Positions 53,217-64,000 of a stretch of DNA of 64,000 nucleotides are shown here, in pieces. Below the pieces are notes generated by a model. That model was not told the DNA's origin and did no database searches. It saw only the letters and a list, made by a program, of their open reading frames with translations. The stretch's first letter is position 1, and every line of letters starts with the position of its first letter. The position numbers and the translations under genes are program-made. Source of the stretch: Galaxea fascicularis (taxonomy: Eukaryota; Cnidaria; Anthozoa; Scleractinia; Euphylliidae). The stretch is taken from positions 7,182,685-7,246,684 of the forward strand of contig OX419339.1 of the NCBI GenBank assembly GCA_948470475.1. Direction: 5' to 3'.

Positions 53217-56200
53217 GTTGAAATAGAAGTTGTGTTGGGTCAACGGCGTGCTGTGCTTTTTCTGAGTGATTGAATTATGACGCCCTACTTCCCGATAGAG
53301 CCGCTTATAACTTTACTGCTGACAACGCAGTTTCCGGATCTGATGGCTCTATTAAAAGCGTGCGGGATCAATAACACCCAAGCGACACACCGAAGATAAA
53401 ACAGCAAAGCCGGTAATAAAAATATGAATGCGCCTTGACGAGATTGTTCTTCCTTCCTATGGTTGCTATTGATGGTGATATTCTTTCCCTTGAGCGAAAA
53501 AGAGAAGACGCAATTAGACCTAAGCGCGAAGCTCTTGAGTGAATTAACACACGCTGGGACAATGACCTCAACAACTGACGTTTGCACATTTAGCGTGTAC
53601 CCTGAGTGTCAACTTTTGTCTGTATCATAATTGAATTGGGTTTGTTGTGAGAATCGGCGGTAATTTAAAAGTAAACTTACAAAATATTGCTTCACTGCAT
53701 TATTTAATTTAGACTACTATTTGCAAAATGTCTAGGAGCATAACAATATTTACAGCATGATACAAAATCAAACGTTCGGTTTCGTGATTGGAGCAATAAT
53801 ATTTAGAAAATGGCGTTTTCCCATATCAAAATTGATGTTTCCTTTTTTTTTTCTCATCAGCAGTTCTTTTTATAGCCCTCCGGCTGAGTAACTCCAACCT
53901 GATTTGCAATTGTTTACTGGCTAAGCGTCAAAGGAAGCTCCGTTCTACTTACTTAATAACTTTATTATCTCCTTTTTATCTAGCAAACGAGTTCTCTCTT
54001 GAAGTTGTCTAGTCTAGGTTTTAAAGATCACATAAATCACTAGACACATTAATATACTGATAGTGCTATTTCCATTTTGTGTTTTCATGTCACCTAGTAG
54101 AATGTTCGCTAATCGATTTAGGTGGAGAACCGATTTAAAAAAATCAAACCAAGAAATTGCCTTTTTTAACGTTTTATGTCCTAACAAACAAATAATAAGC
54201 ACAGCGCTCGTAAGTCAGTATCCTCGAAAGAACCAAAAATATGGGTTGTGAGATATTTAGAAAAAGCCACCCAGTCATGGTTAAAAACAAAATAATTTGA
54301 GGTTTCTCTGTGTTTGCACTTAGTATGGTGCTAATTCTTTATAATACTCGTCCGCTAATCATACTATTGTATGCCCATACTGCAGCAGGCGTGTAATAGA
54401 TGCAGTGACAATTTTCTCGGTAGCAATTACGCCTACCCCCACTAATGCATCACACTGACCTTTCTCGAAATATTTTGTCATCAGACCATATTGTAAATTT
54501 ATGTTCTTTTTAATAAACTGAATTTATGCGCTAACGAATGATTCCCAGTGGGTACAGGTGTAACAAGCTTTTGTTAGTTTTTATATGTCTGTTCTCCATT
54601 GTGCAATCAACACTACTCTTCCCTGTCCCTTTACCTTAGTCAGTGGATGAATAGTGGTGAATGGTCCGCTCTCGTTGTCATCAGAGTATGTCCATAATGG
54701 GAAAATCATCAACTTGTCGTTTGTTGTTCTTTTTTAGGATGATATTTTTTATCTCAATGATTTTATTTGGTTAAAAAGAAAGCCCTTAAGACAATAAAAG
54801 GCCCAAGCATTTTCCCCTTATCAAATAGTCCTGTAGAGTCACGTTTTGGTTGAGTTGGGTTGGCCGAGGATGCTGGAAGATTTTTCGGATATGCTCAGCC
54901 CACGATTAGGATTTTCAATGTTTTAACAAAGTGTTCTCATTGTCAATTTCTACTAAACAACTATACTTGGCGGATGTCTCTCTCAGTGACAGCTGAATTA
55001 TGAGATCATTAGTTAAAGATTGTTTTGTTGGCAAAGAGTTTCCGATGAGGGAAATATGCGCCTTGATCATTTGTTAGAAAACAAAGGTTTTAAAACAAGC
55101 TGGAATCACTGGTTAATTATCAGATCATTACTCAACCTTTATTTAAAAAGAACATTAATTCAGCTTCATTACGTTAAGCCGCGATGCGCCACAATGCAAA
55201 CCACCTGCAAATTTACGTCGCGGAGCCGATTTCAACTCGGCAGGAAACAGGGAAAAACTCTTTCTTGCCCCCCAACTGTCGCCCTTTGGTTCTCAAAAGA
55301 TGAAGAACCGAGATGAAAAGAAGGAAATAGAAGACGATTAGAGGAATATTAACAAGAACGAGTTTGCTAGGCTAGCTAGCTTGTCTCAACTACGCATTTC
55401 ATAGAAAATGGAATTTGTCCGACCATTTTAGGCTTTGTTTCGGGAGATATCATGATTTTTAAAGTACCCAATCCTGGCAATTACATTTTTTGTTGACGTA
55501 ATTTCGATCTATTTTTTGATAAATAAAAAAGTAATCTTGTTTTAAAACAATTTAATGATTGATTTCCAAACCAAAAAAGGAAACTGAACGACAACAACGA
55601 CAACAAAATGAAAATAATGATAGTAATATATTTAAACCTAGCCATGGCCTGGGATAAAAAAATCACTTGATACTTTAATCTGAGGTTTAACATGGTTATG
55701 CTCGATAAACAAAAAGTTTGATTGCGTCTAAATAAAGAAGACACGAAAGTGGATAACTTGGGCAGTCGTGAATGCAGGCAGAAACAAGCGGCTGTGACAA
55801 AAATTTTCCGAAAAATTTATGCCTTGCTGCATTTGTTCACCGCCCAAGGTGAAGGGGGCGAGGGTAATAGACATATAATTAAAAAACAAAGGAATTCATT
55901 CTCGCTTGCTTCAATTTACCGATAAAAATCAGTCGATATGCACGATTTTATGTCTTCGTGATCTAGTAACGACTAAATAAATGTAATTTTTTTTACATGC
56001 TTTGGCTTTCATTATATTGTTAAAAACAAGAACGTTCTCACTTCCATGGTTTGCACTGCAAAAAGTAAAACATAAATTCATGTAACACAGAGCCTTCCTC
56101 GACCGTAATGATCACTGAGATTGAAAAAGTGGTCCGTGCGAAATATACTGGGTCTTCTAAGAATTCAGTCATCCGACTGAATTTTACCTTGGCTCGACAG

Positions 56201-56504
56201 AGAAACATTATGAGCCATCTTCGCAGGCAAATTTCGTTTGTTAATCACCAGAAAACAAGAAAGGTTTTCGCTTTGCTTTTCCTCTAAAGCTTTGAACCTT
56301 AAACTCTCGTGGGTGGGTAGCACCACAAATTCATTTGAAATGAGAAAGATCTGATATTTTTGGGCAGGTGCTTTCATTTTTTTGTCACATAATAACATTG
56401 ACTTTTAATTTTCTCTTCCTGCTCCTGTTTTCTTTCGAAATGTTCCGCAGATGGCTGTAAAAGTAATGACTCGTTTCAAAAATAACGAAAACTCACCCCA
56501 AATT
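53217..56504. other. intergenic between the two secreted-protein exons
   Basis: No supported exon or recognisable transposon. Likely contains the divergent promoters of the genes starting at 53216 and 58238. Confidence 0.3.
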
Positions 56505-57058
56505 GTTAACCCAGTAAACGCTAAGAGTGATCAGCATCAAATTTCACCTTGTAATATCCACGCTTTTTAAAACAGAGTGGTCAGAGGAATTATGGACAGG
56601 GTCACACAACGTGACTTTGCTTGATATTTAACAACGTCTCCCCACTACTTCTATTGGCCGTTCCCAAATTCAAAAGGGAACTGCGGCGAATTTCAAATTT
56701 TGAAGTAATCGATAAATTGACACCATCACATGAAAGATAACATTGAGATTGGTCGATTGACCAAGTTTGATTCTTCTAGGTTGAACAGAGACCAAGTTAT
56801 CCATACAAATGTCTCTAATTTTGTGACAGCGTCCCCCAAAACCATGGTTTGTATGGATTTTGACCTATGTTTCAAGGTCCATAACTTGGTCAATCGACCA
56901 GTCTCAATGTTATCTTTCATGTGATGGTGTCAATTTATCGATTACTTCAAAATTTGAAACTCCCCCCAGTTCCCTTTTGAATTTCGGAACGGCCAATAGG
57001 ACATGTGTGGGGGCAAGAAATGAGAATTTAAATTTTGATCTTAGGGTTTAAAGGGTTA
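56505..57058. mobile_element. interrupted copy of the AAGAGTGATCAACAT repeat
   Basis: Left part 56505-56650 and right part 57000-57058 match the uninterrupted copy at 45091-45293 in order and orientation; outer ends are GTTAACCC and, inverted, TTAACCCTTTAAACC. The 349 bp between are a separate foldback element. Confidence 0.75.
56651..56999. mobile_element. 349-bp foldback element nested in the 56.5-kb repeat
   Basis: Inverted arms of about 120 bp (CTATTGGCCGTTCC.. to ..GGTCGATTGACCAAGTT) enclose about 105 bp. The inserted position is confirmed by comparison with the copy at 45091, where flanking sequence is contiguous. Both arms give mirror open frames starting MKDNIE, which are an artefact of the palindrome. 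Confidence 0.85.
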
Positions 57059-57357
57059 ATTGGTAATGTATTGATGTGTTGAGCCATCGATTGCAAATGC
57101 TTTTGCTGCGGACAGTTTGGACTCACAAGGACTTGGAATATCGAAGGCAATCTGTTTCCTTTAACTTTAAAATGAAGTGGCGTAAAAAGAGTGAAGTCTT
57201 CATGGGATATATTGATATTTCTAATGGATTATTTTCCAAGAAAGATGTCTCCAAATGTATTATTCCATTTGCTGTTTTCTGCCGATATATAAAAAATTAA
57301 TATCGTGCATTGGGTGTCTTCCCCTATGGAAGTATCTCAGGTTTAAAAGGGCTCAGT

Positions 57358-57359
57358 AA

Positions 57360-57410
<51 letters not shown>

Positions 57411-57412
57411 AT
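57358..57412. repeat. (AAAT)n microsatellite
   Basis: About 14 perfect AAAT units. Confidence 0.97.
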
Positions 57413-57425
57413 GATCATTTATTCG

Positions 57426-57458
<33 letters not shown>
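57426..57458. repeat. (TCAA)n microsatellite
   Basis: About eight perfect TCAA units, 14 bp after the AAAT array. Confidence 0.97.
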
Positions 57459-57459
<1 letters not shown>

Positions 57460-58237
57460 GAGAGCCCGCAAATCAACATCAATAAAACTATTTTTGTTCC
57501 TAAATTCGTCTCTACGTTTGCCGGTAAATAAAGATTTCTGAAAAGGCACATAACTGTTTTCTTCCTTTGCGTTTTTTAAAGTTTTCCCTTAGTCTGTTTC
57601 CCAGTAGATGCAGGAAAGTTTGAAGTACTGAAATTGTCAGGAGCCTAAAGTGATTTGACATAGAGAATTCATATTATGAAATGTGTTTCTTTGAGCTACA
57701 ACAAAAATTAAAAAATTAAAAAGGAACTCAGCTCAAGTTATTTCGAAACCGCAAATACGTCACATGCCCTTGCTCGATTCGCCGTTGCATCGTTCTTTTT
57801 TGTGTATTAAATAACCTAATTTTTAAAGAATTCACATATTTTATCGTTTATAGTCGTTTGAATTCTTTTAATTCCCTTTATTTTGTAAAAACTGGCTATA
57901 GTAAACTTAATTACCCTAAAGAATGTTTGTTTGTTTGAAAGAATGATAACAGAATGATTTGCCGTCGGTTCCGAGTCTGAACAAAAACCATGACGCAAAA
58001 ATAAGCAAATTAATTTTGTCATCTCAAACAAGCTTTGTTTGACAACTGGCTGAGAAAGTGACAAACTACAATAGTGTATCTAAGAGGCCAATAACTTTCC
58101 TAAACTGAGGAAATTAAATAATTTGAAGAAATTAAAAAAGGAAGTTCTTTTTATGGAGTGTTAAAAAAAAAAAACCAAACCGAACGTCGAGGAAAGGTAA
58201 AATTTATATGTTTTTCTTGTTACCTTTTCAGCTAACC
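57459..58237. other. upstream flank of the 58.2-kb exon
   Basis: No coding sequence. TTACCTTTTCAG ends at 58231, 6 bp before the ATG, and looks like a splice acceptor, so a 5' UTR exon probably lies in this stretch. Confidence 0.3.
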
Positions 58238-58359
58238 ATGAACGCGAAAGCCGCCTCTTTTCTTCTTATTCTCTTCGCCGTTTGGCATACAGAAGGTGAC
58301 GGTTTTATTGCGGGTGTAGAAAGAATGAAAAGGAAGCAAAAAGGGGCAAACGAGAGCAG
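58238..58359 (+). CDS. first coding exon of a putative secreted peptide or small protein
   Basis: ATG at 58238 follows a good acceptor by 6 bp and opens 40 codons plus two bases, ending in a consensus donor (AGCAG then GTAAGA, phase 2). Signal peptide MNAKAASFLLILFAVWHTEG, then DGFIAGVERMKRKQKGANES with a basic cluster. The layout parallels the exon at 53070-53216. A possible next exon begins after TTTTCAG at 59084 (frame FPVMTTKTSTN), but support is only frame continuity. Function unknown. Confidence 0.5.
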
Positions 58360-58756
58360 GTAAGAGTTGATGACGTTTTTACTGAAACCCAGGCTACTTA
58401 GATAAAACAGCTTTACCGGAGGCCTTGGGCCGATACTAGAATTTCAAAACATTCAAAGTATTTGGTTATTATAGTGCAACACTGAAGAGAAACTGAATCT
58501 CAGTCTGTTATTCAGTCTGGGAAGCATCGATACAATTTTGTAGCAGTGGATTGCGTTTCCTTGAGTTGACACAGGCACCAGGCCTAGGCATTAACTGATC
58601 GACACCAAAACACTGATTATGAACTACTTATTAACCGAGAGTGAGGTCTTTGCGGTAAAATCTTGCCATATCGCTCGGTCAATACAGCAAGGCCGAGGTT
58701 TATTACATTTATTATATATGGCTTTAAAAACAACTCAAAGTGGCTTTGTTTTTTCA

Positions 58757-58800
58757 TAATTCATTATCGGCCCTTAGGCATTACTGGCGGATAATGAATT
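58757..58800. repeat. small hairpin (AATTCATTATC stem)
   Basis: AATTCATTATCGG pairs with the inverted CGGATAATGAATT around about 18 bases. Possibly the core of a larger decayed element. Confidence 0.5.
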
Positions 58801-59188
58801 AGGACTAAGCCTGTGCGCCCGATATATCGGCTTCAAGCACCAGCCATCGATCAGTAAGAGATAATTATCTTCAGGTGATTGTGTAATAATCTTACTTAAC
58901 CGGAGTCTCCTTTCGAGATGTTAGGGCAGAAAGGAAAGGAAAATGGTTACCGCAGAGCCAGGGAGGGGTATGAAATAAAATTGAGAGGGACCGACCGAGG
59001 GCGATTTTTTAGACCACCATTTTGTAACGATTTACATGTAATTTCTTTGTAGGAAAAATTATTATCTTTTCTCGTCAATTTTCAGATTCCCTGTCATGAC
59101 GACAAAAACGTCGACCAATATTGTGTTGGATAATAAAATCCAGTTGCTCTGCAATCAAACTAATTTTAGACAACGGGATGTAACGTTA

Positions 59189-59532
59189 CAGTCGAACCTC
59201 GATTATCCGGACTTTTTTCTCTGGTCCCAATTTTTTCATGAATTAGTTGTGATCTTGAAAACTCAAAGTCGCAAAAAGCCCAATAATCCTTTCAAAAGAC
59301 TGTTGAAACAGCGTTTTATCCTGTGCGCTTTTCAAAATTCGCGAGTGCAACGAGACAAAGAAATGTTCTACAGGCTGTGTAAGTTTCACAATTAAAATGA
59401 TGTTTTCTTTGCTGTATACCTTTTACTTACATTTCTATCTCATTAATATTCATATTTTCGATTATCCGGACTCTCGATTATCCGGACTATTTACCGAGGT
59501 CCCGACAAATCCGGATAATCGAGGTTCGACTG
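59189..59532. mobile_element. 344-bp pogo/Tigger-type MITE
   Basis: Termini CAGTCGAACCTCGATTATCC, inverted at the right end, with TA on both sides. Repeated GATTATCCGGACT motifs lie inside. These ends are characteristic of pogo/Tigger elements. No transposase. Confidence 0.92.
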
Positions 59533-59681
59533 TATTTTACTTGTAAAAGTATCATTTTGAGGAGATCATGAATGAAAAGTATGAAGCTAAGGTATACCAA
59601 GAAAAGTACCAACCTTGCTCCAAGGGTTAGGTACACCTGGGAGAATAGATTGCTGAAAGTGCTCACTAGTTTAAATAAAGC

Positions 59682-59719
59682 TCATCATCATCATCATCAT
59701 CATCATCATTATTATTATT
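59682..59719. repeat. (CAT)n/(ATT)n microsatellite
   Basis: About nine CAT units passing into ATT units. Confidence 0.95.
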
Positions 59720-59802
59720 TGTCATGAAAAACCATGAAAAAGAGGTTGTTTCTTTTCTTCTTGGAAGTTCAAATTGGAATATGCTTGAATATTTGTTTCA
59801 AC

Positions 59803-59856
59803 CAATCAATCAATCAATCAATCAGTCAGTCAGTCAGTCAGTCAGTCAGTCAATCA
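59803..59856. repeat. (TCAA)n-(TCAG)n compound microsatellite
   Basis: About five AATC/TCAA units then about seven TCAG units; one base change separates the two motifs. Confidence 0.95.
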
Positions 59857-60318
59857 TAACACTTAACCCAGGAAGCTCCACTCACCGCGTGGTATTCAGA
59901 GTGGTATTCAGGGAGGTACTGCATCTTTGACCGTGTAGGGCTTGCAATTTCTATGTCAGGGTAGAAAATAGTTCAGCAAGTCTTTCTTGTGTTATACCAT
60001 GGAATAATCCACTTGTCACTTGTGTTTTCTTTGCATCAGTCACTCGCCAATATACCATTTTACTGATTACTATCTTTTTTCTGATTGGCCGAAAGCGTAC
60101 AGTGAAATTTCGAAATCAGCGCTTGTGATGTCATACCTGCAGATTATACAATAATCATGTCAAGGTCAATGTTTTCCAAAGATAATCTTGTCAAGATCGC
60201 GCGCTTCGTGTGGCTAGCACTTGCCGTCGGTGAAGAAGCAAAATAAGGTCCAAATTCACTGTCGCGAACTTATTTTTCGTTCAATGTATAATAAAAAAAT
60301 TATTAGGTTCGGTTTTGA

Positions 60319-60415
60319 GATATCCAGAATGATCAAGGTCTCGTTAAGAGTTATCAGCTGAAGCCTTCGGCATCGGCTGATAACTGTTACCCCGACCTTG
60401 ATTATTCTGGATATC
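60319..60415. mobile_element. 97-bp hairpin core of a MITE
   Basis: GATATCCAGAATGATCAAGG..GTTATCAGC pairs with the inverted right arm (GCTGATAAC..CCTTGATTATTCTGGATATC) around a small CCTTCGG loop. The full element probably extends beyond both ends. Confidence 0.7.
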
Positions 60416-61116
60416 ACAATAATCTTATGCATCCAATAATTGTTTAAAATCACTTTCAAGTGAATTGTGGGTCGATCCACAATCCAACTGGAGATTATCA
60501 TTAGCAAAATAGTATATAAGTGTGTGGTGTGTATATGATGAGATTACGAGTGGCTTGTCGGCAAGCCACTTGTATCACAGCACGGCCAGCAGAAAACGTA
60601 AGAATAAACCTTTCAGTCAATACGTTTTTGATTGTTGAACAAGATTTTGTGGGTGAGCCGTGTCACTTCAAACTTTGTGACCTCTCAATATTTCAATTTT
60701 GTGCATATAATAATGCTTGATAGCGCCTTAGTAACCCTTAGTATATGTAAATTCCATTTGAAAAATTTACTTGCTAAGGTTAACCCCTAAACTCGCAAAC
60801 ACCAGGTCCCAGAATTTATGATGGTTAAGTTTTGAAATTTGATACTTGTCTTGATTCGGACTTAATCGGTGCGTGGAAAACCTTCTCTCTCTTCCCCGCC
60901 CTCAATTTGAACATCCGTAGAGGAAAAAAGCGTGCGACAGAGTTCCTGCTAATTTTTCACGCCTGCGGCATCTTCTGCACGGTTAGACTATATTCAAATC
61001 TTACTTCTGCGCATTTTAATAACCATCTCTGTGACACTTGATGAACGACGAGTGTGATTGGCATATATATACTGAAGAGTAATTACTTTTTTTATTTTGA
61101 AATTATCTGTCTACTG
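60416..61116. other. intergenic
   Basis: No supported exon. A 9-bp perfect hairpin (GTGGCTTG, inverted) lies at 60551-60571. Confidence 0.3.
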
Positions 61117-61126
61117 CAACCGGAGT

Positions 61127-61189
61127 GGCCTGCGAGCGCACGGGCGGAGAGAAGCGACAACCGGAAATTACGTCTGCGCTCGCAGGCTA
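61127..61189. mobile_element. 63-bp mini-element with 10-bp target duplication
   Basis: CAACCGGAGT occurs directly on both sides (61117-61126 and 61190-61199). The insert begins GGCCTGCGAGCGCA and ends TGCGCTCGCAGGCTA, near inverted. A 9-10 bp duplication is typical of Mutator-like elements. Confidence 0.8.
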
Positions 61190-61199
61190 CAACCGGAGT

Positions 61200-64000
61200 T
61201 GCAAATGTAAGGAATAACCTCGTAAATTTAATCTAATTCAGATTCTGGTTGTCGTTGGACTCGTGGAAAAGGTCTATTTAATCAACAAAAACTAAATAGT
61301 ACTGAGTACTGTTCAGAATATTTTGTTGTATTGCGTGACAGTTATGTCGGGTGTGCCTTTTATTTAGATTATATTTTTTAGTTTTTCGGATTTTTGGTTT
61401 TGTTAATAAAGCGAGGGAGAAAGCGATTCAAGCATTAAAATTATTTGGTGTCACAGAAAAAAACGTTTTCCACAGTACTATGTATATTTCGTTTTCATAT
61501 TTTGCTTGCGTAAATCAGATGCTCGGAACATGTTTTGACACCTAAATGAGTACTTAGCTCCGTCAAATCTTTTCCTTGAATATTTACAGCATACGAGTGT
61601 CCATTTTTCTCGAGATCTGATGTCAACTTGATTTTGCTGTTTAGTTAAAGCTTTGCTGACACCTTTTTTTTCCCTTTCTGATAGGCATACAAGTCCTGAG
61701 TAATCTCTCTTTCGCTACTTTTTTGGCTATATTGAAGACAATGTTCATATTTACGGAAACATGAACCCTGAATAATCTGATTATGATCCGTGTTAAAAGT
61801 TATTTTTAGCGCACAGCCGGTGTGACAGACTGAGCTCACGTGCGCTGTCGTGTGACTGGTTCCGCACGTTACGTAATGTTTTGCTGCCTTTTACGTTGAT
61901 TGTACAAGTCAGTCTACCAATGGTGACAGTTACTCAACTCAAGGCGGTATTGAACTGTGTGTTAAAATTTATTGCTACTTGAAAAACCAAACTTTAACAA
62001 TTTTGAGCCGAGTTAAGCCGGTTAAAAGCTCACATGTATGGCCACTGAACTGGTTAGAAACAGAAGACGGGAAGCCTTCAAAACTTCTTTGTTTTGCAAG
62101 TGCGAACCTTCAAGTTCTTCGACAAGTTTTACCAGCCAAGATTCCGTACTCCTGCCTGCAAAAACGGAAATATGCACCGGTGAAGTTATTCGCTTTGCGC
62201 AGGTAATGTTTCCTGAATTCTTCGTAAAAGAAACTGCAAAAGGTTTTGGCACGAAGTGGAGCGAAAATCGTAGAAAGAGTAGCAGCTTAGTTCGTCCGGG
62301 CCCGACTAACCAGACTGACAAATTCACTTCAGCTTCCAATCATTTCAATTACGTCGCAGAAAATGACTCTTGTGAATCAGAGGAGGGGATAAAGATCTGG
62401 TTTATCAAAGAATACGGACTTCTGAGATTTTGAATGGGAATGATTTTAATTTCTATGAATGGAATAACCGAAAGAACAGGCGACGCGGTTTGTTCATATG
62501 CAGACAATAACAGGTAAATTAAACTGCATGTGATGGACGGAAGGATCTGAACACAGCAATAGCAATTATTTATACTGTTTGAGCCCAAAAGATGACCAAT
62601 AGAACCCAAACGACGAGGAATCCATATATCAAGTCACGGTTACTTCCAGCACCACCTACAGACAAATTAAGTAACACTGGAAAAAAGGACCACCTCCCAA
62701 AAAAAGAAAATAAATTTCAATAAGACGCTGCCGGGACGATCAAAATAGGAATTAACAAACCTTGTTTATTAATCCTTTATTTCTGAATAGAAGCGAACTG
62801 AGGAAAATTAATTTTTACCGGTGTAGAAGAAAGTGATATGAACAAACAAAAGGAAGTACTGCCAGAACATCATGATATTGAAAGCTGTAGTTCTTTCATG
62901 AAAATCGATTCAGGTAATTGCTGTTTGTTGTTCTCATAGTGTTGTGAGCCTTGTTCAAGGGTTAAACTGTATGCAATGGGCTGTTAACGCGGTACCTGTA
63001 AATACATTTAGACAACGCTTACAATTTAAATTTTGCATCTTATGACCGATTTTTCGCTGCCGGGTGTCAATCGTTTCCAGGCGACTCAAACCTGAATGCA
63101 AAGTGTTCTTAACGATGAGAAAAGCTACAGAATAGGCGTCATTTTTGCTTTCATACTCAGTTCGAATAAACAAAACAGGGATTCATAGCTTGACGACGCA
63201 TAAGAGCGTTTTTAAGGCCATCGTCCAGACCGTACTTAAGACCCAAGCGGTAACAAGAAGAGTAATTTATCATTCAAGTTGCAATGAATATTCATCCAAA
63301 TACATCGAACAAAGTATTGCTTTATGGAGCACAATTGCTGGGGAAAGATAGGTTTATTAGCATTTACATTGATATATATGTTGCTCATGATTTGAAAAAT
63401 AATCATGAACATTTGAGTTATTCAAGAAGCCGATCGAACGTCCGGAGTTGATATATCCGTCAGTACATAAGACAAAGTAAGAATAAAATAGAACTTAATT
63501 CTCACGCAGTTTGTCACTATCTTTAAGCATCTACAGCTGCCGTCTTTAACTTGTTTTTCTCGTTCTCAACTGGACGGTTGTCAACCTAATGCTACCTCTT
63601 TCCGCGTTTGGCAAATATGAACGCCTTCAGATCTTCCACTTTTCCGGGCGTCGAAAACCAAGCCGAACTGGGTGTTACTGTGCTGTTTACATTTTGTTTT
63701 GCTGCAAACTTAGACCCGCCCGTACGGCATCAATTAAAGAACCGCTGTGTGCCATGAAAAAGCAAGAAAACAGTTCCAGTCGAGTGTGTTAGCTTAATAT
63801 CTGTAATGAGAAATATTTCTAAGCTGGTCTTTCTTTTTACACGTGATGTAACTGCACCATCATCATTCTTAGTTGTCTGCAGACAATGCTTGCCGCCCTG
63901 GAGTAGTGAATCCATTCCATGCTGAACGATTCAAGCCCTATCACCAAATCCGCTCAAAATGCAATCTTCATGACAACTGTTCGACTGTTAAATTTCATGA
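61200..64000. other. intergenic or unidentified
   Basis: No recognised gene or repeat. A 131-codon frame at 62038-62433 (MATELVRNRRREAF..) contains a donor-like CAG GTAATG at 62199-62207; it overlaps a 105-codon frame on the other strand and has no known motif, so it is not called. Later exons of the 58.2-kb gene could lie here. Confidence 0.3.

Noticed and set aside
56726..56924. Mirror open frames starting MKDNIE on both strands
   Set aside because: The pair is a by-product of the 349-bp foldback element's inverted arms.
62038..62433. 131-codon plus-strand open frame with a donor-like site
   Set aside because: It has no known motif, overlaps a 105-codon frame on the other strand, and lacks supporting neighbours; chance cannot be excluded.

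Overview
This is a eukaryotic, animal window, most likely from a cnidarian (a stony coral or another anthozoan). The evidence is: intron-rich genes with clear metazoan orthologues and vertebrate-like intron positions, an A+T-rich background, and a very high density of short non-autonomous DNA transposons (MITEs), foldback elements and microsatellites in introns and intergenic DNA. The phylum is inferred from this combination, not from a marker gene.

About 1.9-33.7 kb is gene-rich. Four complete protein-coding genes can be assembled by hand from sequence: (1) a MYLIP/IDOL-type FERM-RING E3 ubiquitin ligase, minus strand, 4 exons (1871-5590, 426 aa); (2) DRC4/GAS8, a subunit of the nexin-dynein regulatory complex of motile cilia, minus strand, 14 exons (9073-19381, 485 aa); (3) sialate O-acetylesterase (SIAE), plus strand, 7 exons (19639-27035, 539 aa), head-to-head with DRC4 with only 257 bp between start codons; (4) an intronless class C GPCR resembling metabotropic glutamate receptors, minus strand (31017-33677, 886 aa). 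A decayed copy of SIAE exon 1 sits about 1.2 kb downstream of SIAE.

From 33.7 to 64 kb conserved genes are scarce. This half holds two first coding exons of putative small secreted proteins pointing away from each other (53.1 kb minus, 58.2 kb plus) and many transposons. Two composite elements of about 2.5 kb stand out. One (41758-44256) has long inverted repeats built of 11-bp CGACCGA-type tandem repeats, a perfect 8-bp target duplication and an unknown 111-aa ORF. The other (45991-48454) is a palindromic element carrying two inverted copies of the N-terminal part of an integrase-like transposase; a 1.2-kb foldback element is nested in one arm while the other arm preserves the empty site.

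The four main genes act in unrelated processes (protein turnover, ciliary motility, sialic-acid catabolism, signalling); no operon-like logic is expected. The most useful structural observations are the DRC4/SIAE shared promoter, the altered ligand pocket of the GPCR, and several nested transposon insertions with readable target-site duplications.
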